From: a virus
Strand: one strand, 5' to 3'
DNA: 36,015 nucleotides
IMG/VR virus record: IMGVR_UViG_3300049483_000263
Span: 1 to 36,015 of that record
The notes below the pieces were generated by a model. It searched no databases and had not been told where the DNA came from. It saw nothing but the letters and a program-made list of their open reading frames with translations. The translations under genes were made by a program, and so were the position numbers. Positions 16,334-24,869 of this stretch are shown one piece after another. Within the stretch, counting starts at the first letter, position 1; every line of letters starts with the position of its first letter.

Positions 16334-16650
16334 TTGTCACCGGCGATGATGTGGCGCTACCGGTTACGCTTAAAAAAGATGGCGTTACCTTTGCCATTGC
16401 CTCGGGCGCAAACATACAGGCGGCGCTGGTTAGTCAGGATCGTTCGGCTTTGCTGGCGGGACCCGTCACCTGTTTAAATTCAGCGCCCGGCGCTAACTGG
16501 GCGCAATCGCTGGTCGTTGTGCAGATACCCAGTGCAGCTACAGGCGCGGTGCTTGCCTACGGCCCCGCCTTGCTTGAAATACAAGTCAATGACGGCGGCA
16601 AACTGACCTGGTTCGTCTCGGTTGAGATCGTCAAGGGGACTATTGCATGA
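16324..16650 (+). CDS. Small Ig-like/BppU-N-terminus-like protein
   Basis: A 108-residue beta-rich protein (MSIIVTGDDVALPVTLKKDGVTFAIASGANIQAALVSQDR...). Its pattern resembles short baseplate or fibre-base domains with an Ig-like fold. It ends with TWFVSVEIVKGTIA and overlaps the next ATG (ATGATGA). It is probably a structural adaptor for the preceding fibre; the family is uncertain. Confidence 0.55.
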   Translation: MSIIVTGDDVALPVTLKKDGVTFAIASGANIQAALVSQDRSALLAGPVTCLNSAPGANWAQSLVVVQIPSAATGAVLAYGPALLEIQVNDGGKLTWFVSVEIVKGTIA

Positions 16651-16958
16651 TGAATTTCGCCGATATTTTTCCCGACAACATCATGATGCAAACCTTGGGC
16701 GATGACGTGACCTATATCGCCAAAGGCGGCCAGAGTGCAGCGATCAAGGTCATCGTCAATTATGGCATTCAACAAACCTTTGCTACCGATGCCTATGTGC
16801 CTGAAAAACATGTTGTGATCGATGCCTTAAAGTCTGCTGTGCCGAATGTTGGCAAGGGTGCCCAGTTTATCCATAAAGGCGTGACGTTCGTTGTCGATGC
16901 AGTTATGCAGGATGATGGCCATGTTGTGCAATTGGCGGTGCGCAGATGGCAGGCGTAA
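16647..16958 (+). CDS. Head-tail joining protein (gpFII-like)
   Basis: A 103-residue protein (MMNFADIFPDNIMMQTLGDDVTYIAKGGQSAAIKVIVNYG...GAQFIHKGVTFVVDAVMQDDGHVVQLAVRRW). The predicted strands, size and position before gpZ- and gpU-like genes match the lambda gpFII/Gifsy-2 type adaptor that connects head to tail. It overlaps the next gene by 13 bases. Confidence 0.7.
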   Translation: MMNFADIFPDNIMMQTLGDDVTYIAKGGQSAAIKVIVNYGIQQTFATDAYVPEKHVVIDALKSAVPNVGKGAQFIHKGVTFVVDAVMQDDGHVVQLAVRRWQA

Positions 16959-17533
16959 CAGTCCAATTTAACCAGCAGCAGATCGACGAGGTTTATTACC
17001 TGTTGTCGAATATCAGAAATGGTGCCGAGCGGGCTATCAGGACATCACTCAATCGCACGCTCGATGGCGCGGTGACATTGACTGCCAAGCGCATAGGCGA
17101 AACGGTGACGCTTAAATCCGGCTTGATAAAAAGTAACATCACCAAGGAGCGGGCGACGAATTACGAGCTGGGCGCGATGATGCGCATGAAAAGCCGCCGC
17201 ATGCCGTTGGCTGCATTTTCGACCAACCCAAGTGCCGCCAATATGCAAACCCGCGATAACGGCAATGGCGTTTCGGTGAAGGTTTTCAAGAATAAGCCGC
17301 CGGTGCGCTTTCGTCATGCGTTTTTTGCGCAGTTGTCGAATGGTTATATTGGCCTGTTCGAGCGGCGTACAGCAAAGCGCCTGGCTATCGATGAATTAAA
17401 GGGGCCTTTTCTGGCATCTGTTTATGAGAACACGCCCGGCCTTGCCAACGAAATCGAACAAACTTCAGCAGAACGCCTGCTTAGAGAGCTTGCACACCAA
17501 ACCGATTATTTATTGGGGCTGAACAATGGCTAA
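16946..17533 (+). CDS. Minor tail protein gpZ-like
   Basis: A 195-residue protein. It has the pattern LSNIRNGAERAIRTSLNRTLDGAVTLTAKRIGETVTLKSGLIKSNI. Later parts include PLAAFSTNP, FRHAFFAQLSNGYIGLFERR and IDELKGPFLASVYEN. This fits the prophage minor tail protein Z family, which works in tail completion and head-tail joining. It overlaps the tail terminator gene by 8 bases. Confidence 0.85.
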   Translation: MAGVTVQFNQQQIDEVYYLLSNIRNGAERAIRTSLNRTLDGAVTLTAKRIGETVTLKSGLIKSNITKERATNYELGAMMRMKSRRMPLAAFSTNPSAANMQTRDNGNGVSVKVFKNKPPVRFRHAFFAQLSNGYIGLFERRTAKRLAIDELKGPFLASVYENTPGLANEIEQTSAERLLRELAHQTDYLLGLNNG

Positions 17534-17957
17534 TACCATCCGTGAAAGAATCATTGCAGCCTTCTCTGTACGCGCCCAGGCATTATCCAATTTGCCGGTA
17601 AATCGTGCCGAGCGCTCAGTTGGCGAAAGCAATGAGCGTTTTGTCTCGATCTGGGACGGAGAAGACCAGGCACAAGGGGTTCAATACGACAAACAGCGGC
17701 TGCAATTCCCGATTGCAGTCGAATGCATAGTCAAAACCATTGACCACAGCACCGAAGCGAATGCCATTATCGGTGAAATAGTGGCTTTATTCCTTGGCAC
17801 CAACCGGACTTTCACCGGCTTAACGCTGAAAACAGAATTAGCCGTTGCATCACCCGGCTATCCGCAAGATGGCGGCAATTACACCACGATAACCGTTATT
17901 TTCAACATCACCTATGAAACTGTTCTTGGTGATCCTTTTACCCAAAAAACACCTTAA
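17526..17957 (+). CDS. Tail terminator protein (gpU-like)
   Basis: A 143-residue protein with MANTIRERIIAAFSVRAQALSNL at the start. A strand-rich core follows (RLQFPIAVECIVKTIDHSTEANAIIGEIVALFLG) and FNITYETVLGDPFTQ at the end. The size and the order gpZ-like, this gene, tail tube are those of the lambda gpU-type protein that caps the growing tail and fixes its length. Confidence 0.75.
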   Translation: MANTIRERIIAAFSVRAQALSNLPVNRAERSVGESNERFVSIWDGEDQAQGVQYDKQRLQFPIAVECIVKTIDHSTEANAIIGEIVALFLGTNRTFTGLTLKTELAVASPGYPQDGGNYTTITVIFNITYETVLGDPFTQKTP

Positions 17958-17970
17958 CAGGAGCACGACC

Positions 17971-18957
17971 ATGGCAACTGCCGAAAATGCAAAACTACAA
18001 TATGAAGCAGGACAGACCGTTTACGGGATGGCTGCATTAACCAATACAGGCGATGCCAAGAATTTCGATTCAGCCGCCGCATTGTTCTCAAAAAAAGCAG
18101 GTTATGCGCCTGATGTACGACCCAATGGCTTGATCACTGGCGGCGCGGTTATACCGTCTGTTACCGTAGCGAACAACAATATCGACGTGGCCGCACTAAC
18201 CTGTTACCTGGCTGGCGTTAAAACCTCCGTGTCTGCCGCCGTCAACCAGGCGTGTACACGGGCGGCAACCAACGTCAGCAAGATTAACTCGATTACCGTA
18301 ACCAGTGCCGGGGCAATTGCCATTATCGCCGGTACTGATGGTGCGACTTCTGCATTGTCAGAAACCCGTGCCGTTGCAGGTGGCCCCCCATTAATTCCGG
18401 TCGGATCGATTGAAATCGCCCAGGTTCGTTATACCGGCAATACCGCAGCTGCTGTGTTGGCTGCTGAAGTATTCCAGGTGGTTGGCTTGCATCAAGAGCG
18501 CTATGACTATCCGCTGTTTGATCTGGACTACGTTAACGGCAATGTCATTTTTACCTCGGCATTGCCATTGATCCATACTGGCACGTTTCCCAAGGGCGTT
18601 TTTGCCTCTTGTGCCGCGCCAATCTTTGCTGATATTGCCTTGGCGTCTGATTTTGTCCCGGCCGAAACATCCAACAGTGTCAGCTCTACGCAGGTTTATG
18701 GCACGACGCTGGGATCCAGCTCCAATTCATTGGGTCAGGGCGCATTTACCGCTTATTTGAATGACGGAATCGGTGATTCTCTCGTCGGTCTCAAGAATGC
18801 AATTTTATGGTTCAAGTTTTTCCCTGACCGTTATAAAACGCCGTACATGCTGACCCAAGGCAAGCTGGGCATTGCCCGCACGTTCCCGGCCGGTGACAGC
18901 ATCAAGGCGTCTTGCACCATCACTGCAGACAGCCAATCTGTCGAGGTCAATGTTTAA
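17971..18957 (+). CDS. Major tail tube protein
   Basis: A 328-residue protein, alanine- and valine-rich, beta-strand dominated (MATAENAKLQYEAGQTVYGMAALTNTGDAKNFDSAAALFSKKAGY...). It ends FPAGDSIKASCTITADSQSVEVNV. ATG 17971 is preceded by a strong AGGAG. Position between tail terminator and tail chaperones identifies the tube subunit. It is longer than lambda gpV, with GAIAIIAGTDGATSA-like and QVVGLHQERYDYPLFDLDY segments. Confidence 0.75.
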   Translation: MATAENAKLQYEAGQTVYGMAALTNTGDAKNFDSAAALFSKKAGYAPDVRPNGLITGGAVIPSVTVANNNIDVAALTCYLAGVKTSVSAAVNQACTRAATNVSKINSITVTSAGAIAIIAGTDGATSALSETRAVAGGPPLIPVGSIEIAQVRYTGNTAAAVLAAEVFQVVGLHQERYDYPLFDLDYVNGNVIFTSALPLIHTGTFPKGVFASCAAPIFADIALASDFVPAETSNSVSSTQVYGTTLGSSSNSLGQGAFTAYLNDGIGDSLVGLKNAILWFKFFPDRYKTPYMLTQGKLGIARTFPAGDSIKASCTITADSQSVEVNV

Positions 18958-19421
18958 TGCCATTCAATAGCCAAAAGTTTATGGCTGCGCAATTTGAGCC
19001 AAGGACGGCTCAGGTTGATATGCCTGGGTTGGTTGACTGGTTTGACGAAGGCGAACCGCCAGTTTGGGTGATTCGTGGTCAAACCGCCAATGAGGTGGCG
19101 TTGGCGATGGACGCCACCGCCAAGCATAAAAACATTGATGCCATCATCAAGGCCATTGCTGCCAATCATGACCAGATAGGCGAGCTTAAAAAAGCCATAG
19201 GCATTGAAAAAGATACGCCGGTTGAGGTGGTAAAGCGCCTTGAGCAATTGGTGCAGTGCAGCGTTGATCCGGTTATCACGCTGGATGTTGCCGTTAAACT
19301 GGGGGAAGCCCGCCCGGTTGAGTTTTATCAGCTGACCAATGAAATACTGCGGCTGACCGGCCTTGGCATGGACATAAAAAAGCCGAAAGCCTCTGGCGTA
19401 GCGACGAAGTCAGGGGCTTGA
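18957..19421 (+). CDS. Tail assembly chaperone (gpG-like)
   Basis: A 154-residue protein (MPFNSQKFMAAQFEPRTAQVDMPGLVDWFDEGEPPVWVIRG...) with a helical C-terminus. It starts at the TAATG overlap with the tube gene and lies directly before the tape measure region. That is the position of lambda G, whose product holds the tape measure during tail assembly. It contains a slippery heptamer near its end that would make a longer form. Confidence 0.82.
   Translation: MPFNSQKFMAAQFEPRTAQVDMPGLVDWFDEGEPPVWVIRGQTANEVALAMDATAKHKNIDAIIKAIAANHDQIGELKKAIGIEKDTPVEVVKRLEQLVQCSVDPVITLDVAVKLGEARPVEFYQLTNEILRLTGLGMDIKKPKASGVATKSGA
19376..19416 (+). promoter_or_regulatory. Programmed -1 ribosomal frameshift site
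   Basis: The slippery heptamer A-AAA-AAG (19376-19382) is in the correct zero-frame register (codons ATA AAA AAG). A possible stimulating hairpin pairs CCTCTG (19390-19395) with CAGGGG (19411-19416), seven bases after the heptamer. Sliding back one base opens a frame that runs without a stop to 19555. A_AAA_AAG is a well-known efficient bacterial -1 site. Confidence 0.85.
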
Positions 19422-19555
19422 TGACATTGCTCGATGTGCGCGGCGGCTATTTGTACCAGCATAAGCAAAGCCTGTTCCCTGGCGGTGAAATTACCGGCAC
19501 GGAGCAGGTGCTTTGGGAGCTGTATTATCATGAAAAGAACCAGCGGACTAAGTAA
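19421..19555 (+). CDS. Frameshift extension of tail chaperone (gpT-like part of gpGT)
   Basis: This frame encodes GGYLYQHKQSLFPGGEITGTEQVLWELYYHEKNQ. It is expected to be made mainly as a fusion: the first 142 residues of the chaperone join after the slip to 57 residues read from 19382 to 19552, giving 199 residues. An ATG at 19421 overlapping the zero-frame stop (TGATG) might also allow a free 44-residue product. The stop overlaps the tape measure start. In lambda the corresponding gpGT recruits the tube subunit to the tape measure. Confidence 0.75.
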   Translation: MTLLDVRGGYLYQHKQSLFPGGEITGTEQVLWELYYHEKNQRTK

Positions 19556-22314
19556 TGGCGGATATTCAAAGAACGGTTGAGATTATCTTTGGTGCGGTAG
19601 ATAACACTGGCAGCGGAATGTCCAGTGTTGCCAGCAGCTTAAACAGCACGGTTAATGCCGCGTCGAATATTACCAAGCCATTATCCGAGGTCGCAGATTT
19701 CGCGTTAAAGGCTGAGGCGGCGGTGTTGGCGATGGGAGCGACGTTTTTAACGGTAGCTGTCAATGAAGCATCAAAGTTCGGCGAAAAGATTGAAGAAATC
19801 AATTCGCTGGTTAACGGATCGCCTGAAGACTACCAGAAATTAAAAAGCTCAATTCAGGATTTCGCCGCCAATTCAACCAGCGGATTTGACGCCATTGGTC
19901 AGGCGATGTATATCGCCACCTCAAACCTTGGCAGCACATCAAAGGCGTTAGACATTTTAACGGTTGCTGAAAAGGGTGCAATTGTTGGCGCGACCGATAT
20001 TGAATCAACGACCGCGCTGCTGACTCGCACCATGAATGCTTATGGTCTGGTGACTAATGATAGTGCCACCAATACGGCCAATGCTGAGCGGGTAATGGCC
20101 GCCATGTTTGCCACCGTACAAAATGGTGACATTAACATGCAGGCGTTATCCGATAACCTTGGCAAGGTGGCATCAACAGCCAGCGCGGCCGGTGTTCCGA
20201 TTGAAACAGTTGGCGCGGCGGTGGCGGCGTTGACCGGCGCCGGTATTAATGCTGATCAGTCAATGACGCTGTTAAACTCGGTGTTAAAAGAATTATTAAG
20301 CCCGTCCGATGATTTGAAAAAAGCCTTGGGCGGCGTTTCTGTTACCGCCAATGGCCTGCCTGCCGTGCTGAACGCATTAAAGCAGGCGACCGGCGGCAGT
20401 GCCGATAAAATCTATGAATTATTCAGCAGTTCAGAGGCTGCTAAGGGCGCTTTGATTCTGGTCAATGATAACGCTGGTAAGTTTGACGCCACGCTGAAAG
20501 CGATGGATGGCAGCGTTAATGCATTTAACACCAACTATAAAACCATGGTTGGCGGCGTTAAAGACTCCACGCAAATTTTGGTTAATCAAGCTACGATATT
20601 GCTGCAAAAAGTGGGTGATCCTTTACAGGATGGCTGGGCGGATATATTGGACGGCTTGTCGGCGATGATGGCAGGCTTTTCGGTATCCATTGACCAAGGC
20701 GCATTTGATGATGTCTTCAGAGCTTTCGACGGCTTTTCAGATGATATAGCCAAAACAATGCAGCAGATCGCCAAAAACCTGCCCGCTGCACTTGAAAAGG
20801 TGGATTTCTCGGGCTTGATAAAATCGCTGTCAGGCTTGGGTCTTGAGATTGGCGACCTGTTTGGGGACATCGATTTATCAACGCCCGAAGGTTTGGCAAA
20901 AGCTATCCAGTTTGTGGTTGATTCGTTTGAATCACTTAACCATGTTATTTCAGGGATTATTGATGCATGGAGGCCTGTTGTTAAGGGCTTTATTGCAGGG
21001 ACAGAAGCCTTTAATGGCCTGGATGGTAGCGCAAAGAAGACCGTGGGGCAATTCCTAGGGCTTGCGCAAATATTTGAAACCCTTAAAGGTGCGGTAATAT
21101 CCGGTGCAGATGCGCTAGATACGATCGGCAAGGCCATGCAGGCGATAGCTGGCATACAGGCTAGCCAACAGATAGTTGCAATCGCTACAGCGCTGGGTGG
21201 GGCAACTTTTGCAGCGGGCGCGGCAGCATTAGCGGCCGTGGGTTTTGCCATCAAAGCAAATGCCGATGCCTGGCAGGAATATAAAGCGCGTCAAGACTCG
21301 GTTGCAGATTCAACCGAGCACCTGAAAGCCAGCCAGACAGGCATTAAGGACAAGCTTGAAGAAATAAGCAAAAGCACCGGCATTGCTGTCAACAGCATGG
21401 ATGAGCTGAACAAAGCCGTAGATGATGGACGCCTGGTGTTTAATGAGGCTTCTGGAGCTTATGAAAAGGCCGGTTCTGGTGTACGTGATTATGATGCTGA
21501 AGTCGCCGCTGCATCCAAAAGCGGCACTTGGTTTGCCGATGCGGTTAATGATGTCGCCAAAAGCCTAGGCGTTGCCAATGAAGCGGCTACCGATGCCGCC
21601 GGGACATTTGCCACGCTGGCAGAAGCCGAAGCCGCCGCCTTGAAGGAAATCGATAAAGGCCACACTACGTCAATCACGTTTGCTGATGGCCTTTATACGC
21701 TGCACAGTGTGCAAAAGCAGGCGGCAGAATCATCCAAAGAATTGGGCGATGCTACCAAGAATTCCGCTGAAGCCGCAAAAGTGGGCTCCAGCGCATGGAA
21801 AACTGTGCAGGATGTGTTGCTGGCCACGCAAAAACAAACCGATGACTTCACGATCAAGCTGGGTGAGCTGGCCAACAAGCGCTACGAAATCGATGTGCGC
21901 GCCAACGTAGATCTGAAGACTGCTGAAATCGTCGCGCAAACCGCCCGTATCGCTTCCGCATTTCAAGCCATATCAGAAGTTGTCGGCGCATTGTCCCCTG
22001 AGATTTCAAACCTGTGGAAACTGTTTTCTGACAAAGCCGGTTTTGTCGGCGGCAAAGAGCTTCAAGAAGCGGCCATACGCATGGAAGAGCGGCTCGATAA
22101 AGAGCTGGAACAAAAACAAAAATTGACTGATGCCATCATCGCTAAAACAAACGCCCAGGCGGACAGGTTCCGTTCTGGTGATGCCCTGATCAGCATTGAT
22201 TCCGGCGATCTTGCACCCGAGCTGGATAGTTTGTTTTTAAAAGTGTTAAAGAAAGTACAAATTAAGGCGACTGAAGAGGGTTTTAATTTGTTAATGGGAC
22301 TTGGAGCGGATTAA
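19555..22314 (+). CDS. Tail tape measure protein
   Basis: A 919-residue protein that sets tail length and is ejected into the host during infection. It has the TP901-type pattern: NEASKFGEKIEEINSLVNGSPEDYQKLKSSIQDFAANSTSG, then IGQAMYIATSNLG, LTVAEKGAIVGATDIE and AGINADQSMTLLNSVLKELLSP. Long alanine-rich and hydrophobic helical segments fill the centre (about 530-570), with coiled coil near the end. By the usual ruler of about 1.5 angstrom per residue the tail would be near 140 nm. It overlaps neighbours at both ends. Confidence 0.95.
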   Translation: MADIQRTVEIIFGAVDNTGSGMSSVASSLNSTVNAASNITKPLSEVADFALKAEAAVLAMGATFLTVAVNEASKFGEKIEEINSLVNGSPEDYQKLKSSIQDFAANSTSGFDAIGQAMYIATSNLGSTSKALDILTVAEKGAIVGATDIESTTALLTRTMNAYGLVTNDSATNTANAERVMAAMFATVQNGDINMQALSDNLGKVASTASAAGVPIETVGAAVAALTGAGINADQSMTLLNSVLKELLSPSDDLKKALGGVSVTANGLPAVLNALKQATGGSADKIYELFSSSEAAKGALILVNDNAGKFDATLKAMDGSVNAFNTNYKTMVGGVKDSTQILVNQATILLQKVGDPLQDGWADILDGLSAMMAGFSVSIDQGAFDDVFRAFDGFSDDIAKTMQQIAKNLPAALEKVDFSGLIKSLSGLGLEIGDLFGDIDLSTPEGLAKAIQFVVDSFESLNHVISGIIDAWRPVVKGFIAGTEAFNGLDGSAKKTVGQFLGLAQIFETLKGAVISGADALDTIGKAMQAIAGIQASQQIVAIATALGGATFAAGAAALAAVGFAIKANADAWQEYKARQDSVADSTEHLKASQTGIKDKLEEISKSTGIAVNSMDELNKAVDDGRLVFNEASGAYEKAGSGVRDYDAEVAAASKSGTWFADAVNDVAKSLGVANEAATDAAGTFATLAEAEAAALKEIDKGHTTSITFADGLYTLHSVQKQAAESSKELGDATKNSAEAAKVGSSAWKTVQDVLLATQKQTDDFTIKLGELANKRYEIDVRANVDLKTAEIVAQTARIASAFQAISEVVGALSPEISNLWKLFSDKAGFVGGKELQEAAIRMEERLDKELEQKQKLTDAIIAKTNAQADRFRSGDALISIDSGDLAPELDSLFLKVLKKVQIKATEEGFNLLMGLGAD

Positions 22315-22670
22315 TGATAGTCAGCCTATGCACGCAGTTATACAACCCGGTTGGAAATGTAATCCTTACGATAAGCGATAGCACCGAGATTGCTTTTTTA
22401 TCGCGCAGGCTGTCAAGGGTAGCAACATTAGATGGCGGCGCTGTTATTGTTGACAACGGCTTCTCGCCGTCGGATGGGGCAATCAATCTGGTCATCGATG
22501 CAGGCGCTAATAGCCTGGCTGTTTATAAACTCGTTGCCGATATGATAAAGAGCTTTGGAATGGTAACGGTATCAACTGTTGACGGTGTTTTTTTAGCGGC
22601 ACTGGAATCGATCACCAACAACAAAACAAGGTTGGTGATTAAATTATTGATTAAAAGCCAGTTGGCTTAA
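22314..22670 (+). CDS. Small tail protein, unknown
   Basis: A 118-residue beta-rich protein (MIVSLCTQLYNPVGNVILTISDSTEIAFLSRRLSRVATLDGGAVIVDNGFSPSDG...). It starts at the TAATG overlap with the tape measure gene. The position is where a distal-tail or gpM-like protein is expected, but no such family is recognised. Likely a tail-tip component. Confidence 0.6.
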   Translation: MIVSLCTQLYNPVGNVILTISDSTEIAFLSRRLSRVATLDGGAVIVDNGFSPSDGAINLVIDAGANSLAVYKLVADMIKSFGMVTVSTVDGVFLAALESITNNKTRLVIKLLIKSQLA

Positions 22671-22689
22671 CTTACAAGAGAGGATTGTT

Positions 22690-23100
22690 ATGGCAGGTGT
22701 AACCGCCGACGAAGGCGCAAAAGTGATGGCTGATTTGGTTTATGTTGGCAGCAATGTAGATCGAGGTGCTTCATTGCAAATTGGCTTATTTACGAATAGT
22801 GTCAGCATAGGCACGCTTAAGGGGTATTTATTATCACAGATAACTGAACCAACGGGAGGCGGCTATGCAAGAAAGACGCTGGCAAATGCAAGCTGGACGC
22901 GAGCAGTTGGATTGTCTACCTACGCCTTGCAGTCTTTTGTCGCAACAGCGGGCGGGTTTACGGGGTCAATTTATGGCTATTTTATAGCCACAACTGGAAC
23001 GACTCCACGGTTACTTGTTGTCGAAATTGACCCGGCCGGGCCTATTACAGTAGCAGCTGGTGATCATTATGATGTAACCCCAAGCATCTTAACCTCTTAA
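22690..23100 (+). CDS. Small tail-tip or fibre-base protein
   Basis: A 136-residue protein (MAGVTADEGAKVMADLVYVGSNVDRGASLQIGLFTNSVS...). It has GGGYARKTLANASWTR and a repeated strand pattern up to DHYDVTPSILTS. Short proteins with an N-terminal helix, LxIGLFTN and GYARKTL-like motifs are common in phage tail-tip clusters; their role is not settled. AGAGAGG gives a good ribosome site. Confidence 0.6.
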   Translation: MAGVTADEGAKVMADLVYVGSNVDRGASLQIGLFTNSVSIGTLKGYLLSQITEPTGGGYARKTLANASWTRAVGLSTYALQSFVATAGGFTGSIYGYFIATTGTTPRLLVVEIDPAGPITVAAGDHYDVTPSILTS

Positions 23101-23106
23101 GTCAAA

Positions 23107-24861
23107 ATGGCTTCTGATCCTTTTTTTGCCAATGTGCAGTTATTATGCCCTTTTGATGGGGCCGATGGCAGCACAACCATTACCGACATTAAGGGTCATG
23201 TTTTAACAGCGACGGCCCCAGCTGCTATAAGCACGCTGCAATCAAAATGGGGCGGTTCCTCTTTAAAAACCACCGTATCACCGGGGGCAGTCCAAAGCGC
23301 CCCAAGTGCCGACTATGGCATAGATGATGATGTTGATTGGTGCATTGAGTTTTGGATGTATACCCCGACCCTGCACACGGCAAAACTTTTTAGTGTGGGG
23401 AAAACCAACGGGACTAATGTTAATTATAGTCTAACCATGAGCTCATCTAGTCTGGTGGTTAGATGGGGCGGGTCTGGAGCGGGGACATTCTTTAGAACAT
23501 ATACAGTTATTACTGCGGGAGTCTGGCAATACTTTAAAGTGTCCATGACTAGCCGTGTTTTAAAGGTTTTTAAAGATGGGGTTCAACAAGGTTTAAACAT
23601 CACTATAAACCCGGCTAGTGAGCCTTTTACGCCAAGCGCCACTGATTATGTTCTTTTTGGTAAAAGCGGCGCCAATACCAATTATTATAATGGGTATTTA
23701 GATGATTTTAGATTAACGATAGGCAATTCAAGGTCTGCTACTGACTTAGTGGTTCCCACTGAAGCGCACCCGACGGCCGGGGGTGCGCTTGGCATTATCG
23801 GAAATGTAACAACTACGCATGTCCCAAGCTCAGTGATGAGCATTGTTCGGCGCGGGATCATCGGCAATATCACAACTACACATATCCCGTCGGCGGTCAT
23901 GGCCCTTGTGTCGCCATTCGTCTCCCATCTTGTTGTTGGGCTTGCCTATACCGCCATGGTGCCTTCGGCCATCATGGCTAAGGTATCAAGCTATCTTAAG
24001 TCGGGATTTGTCAATGTGCGCAATGTTCCAGCCGCTAACATGGTTTATGTCAAGAGCATCCCTGACAACTGGATCAGCAAGCAATACCAATGCTTGCTGA
24101 CGGGAAGTCCTGATTTAGAGTTACCTATAAATTCTTTCAACGCTGATTTAACAGTCTCAGGTTTAAGTACGCTCAGTGTTGTAGTTCATGGCGCTACAGA
24201 CATTTTAAGCAGCATTATTGCCAGATCGAATGGTGATTTGGTTTTAAGACGTAAGTACGTATATGCCAATGGCTCTATTTCATTTAAAGAATTCATGCGC
24301 ATGAAATATGACACGGTAAATATAGCTACTGGGGCGCGATCTGGTACAACGACTACATTGTATGCCAGTAAGATTTTAAAGGCTGTGGCTTCCAAGGATG
24401 TGAAAATAAGTGCTGTGAGTTTTAAAAGTTTTTCAGCCGGAACGCTGAGGATACAAACGGTAATAAATGATTCTGTAAGCTTAGGCGACAGGGTTGTAGT
24501 GGATGGGTCATCTTTTATTGTTGGCAGGCTTGCTTATAATGCCAATCCTTCCAGCGAGGGATTAAGCATAGTCCAATATCGCCCGGACGGTTCAGATATT
24601 GGGGTTTCAATAGGCACTAATGCGCGATTAAAGCCATTAATTGCCTCTGTCGTTAGTTCAAGTTATCCAAATTATGGCTTATGGAAAGCTTCCGGTTATT
24701 TTTATAACGGCATACCGGTAAATAGCGAGACCGTTGGTAGGTCATTTAATCTTTATTACGATTCAAATAAATTGCTATGGTATTTAGATGGGTATCAGGG
24801 CTTGGCTAACGTCCCTGTTTATTTATCTGATGGGACTACACAAGCCACAGTAACTATTTAG
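23107..24861 (+). CDS. LamG-domain tail-tip protein, first paralogue
   Basis: A 584-residue protein. Residues 1-225 form a concanavalin-like LamG domain (LLCPFDGADGSTTITDIKG, WCIEFWMYT, WQYFKVS, NGYLDDFRLTIG), a fold used for sugar binding. Residues 225-315 hold about four degenerate repeats of roughly 22 residues with the pattern GxxGN(V/I)TTTHxPSxVMxxV. The C-terminal 260 residues are beta-rich, with INDSVSLGDRVVVDGSSFIVG and a closing LLWYLDGYQGLANVPVYLSDGT. The next gene is a full-length relative. Likely a tail-tip hub or receptor-binding protein. Confidence 0.72.
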   Translation: MASDPFFANVQLLCPFDGADGSTTITDIKGHVLTATAPAAISTLQSKWGGSSLKTTVSPGAVQSAPSADYGIDDDVDWCIEFWMYTPTLHTAKLFSVGKTNGTNVNYSLTMSSSSLVVRWGGSGAGTFFRTYTVITAGVWQYFKVSMTSRVLKVFKDGVQQGLNITINPASEPFTPSATDYVLFGKSGANTNYYNGYLDDFRLTIGNSRSATDLVVPTEAHPTAGGALGIIGNVTTTHVPSSVMSIVRRGIIGNITTTHIPSAVMALVSPFVSHLVVGLAYTAMVPSAIMAKVSSYLKSGFVNVRNVPAANMVYVKSIPDNWISKQYQCLLTGSPDLELPINSFNADLTVSGLSTLSVVVHGATDILSSIIARSNGDLVLRRKYVYANGSISFKEFMRMKYDTVNIATGARSGTTTTLYASKILKAVASKDVKISAVSFKSFSAGTLRIQTVINDSVSLGDRVVVDGSSFIVGRLAYNANPSSEGLSIVQYRPDGSDIGVSIGTNARLKPLIASVVSSSYPNYGLWKASGYFYNGIPVNSETVGRSFNLYYDSNKLLWYLDGYQGLANVPVYLSDGTTQATVTI

Positions 24862-24869
24862 GGGGCGCT

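Noticed and set aside
20586-21254. 222-codon minus-strand open frame inside the tape measure gene
   Set aside because: Ala/Ser/Pro-rich translation typical of antisense reading of an alanine-rich helical gene.
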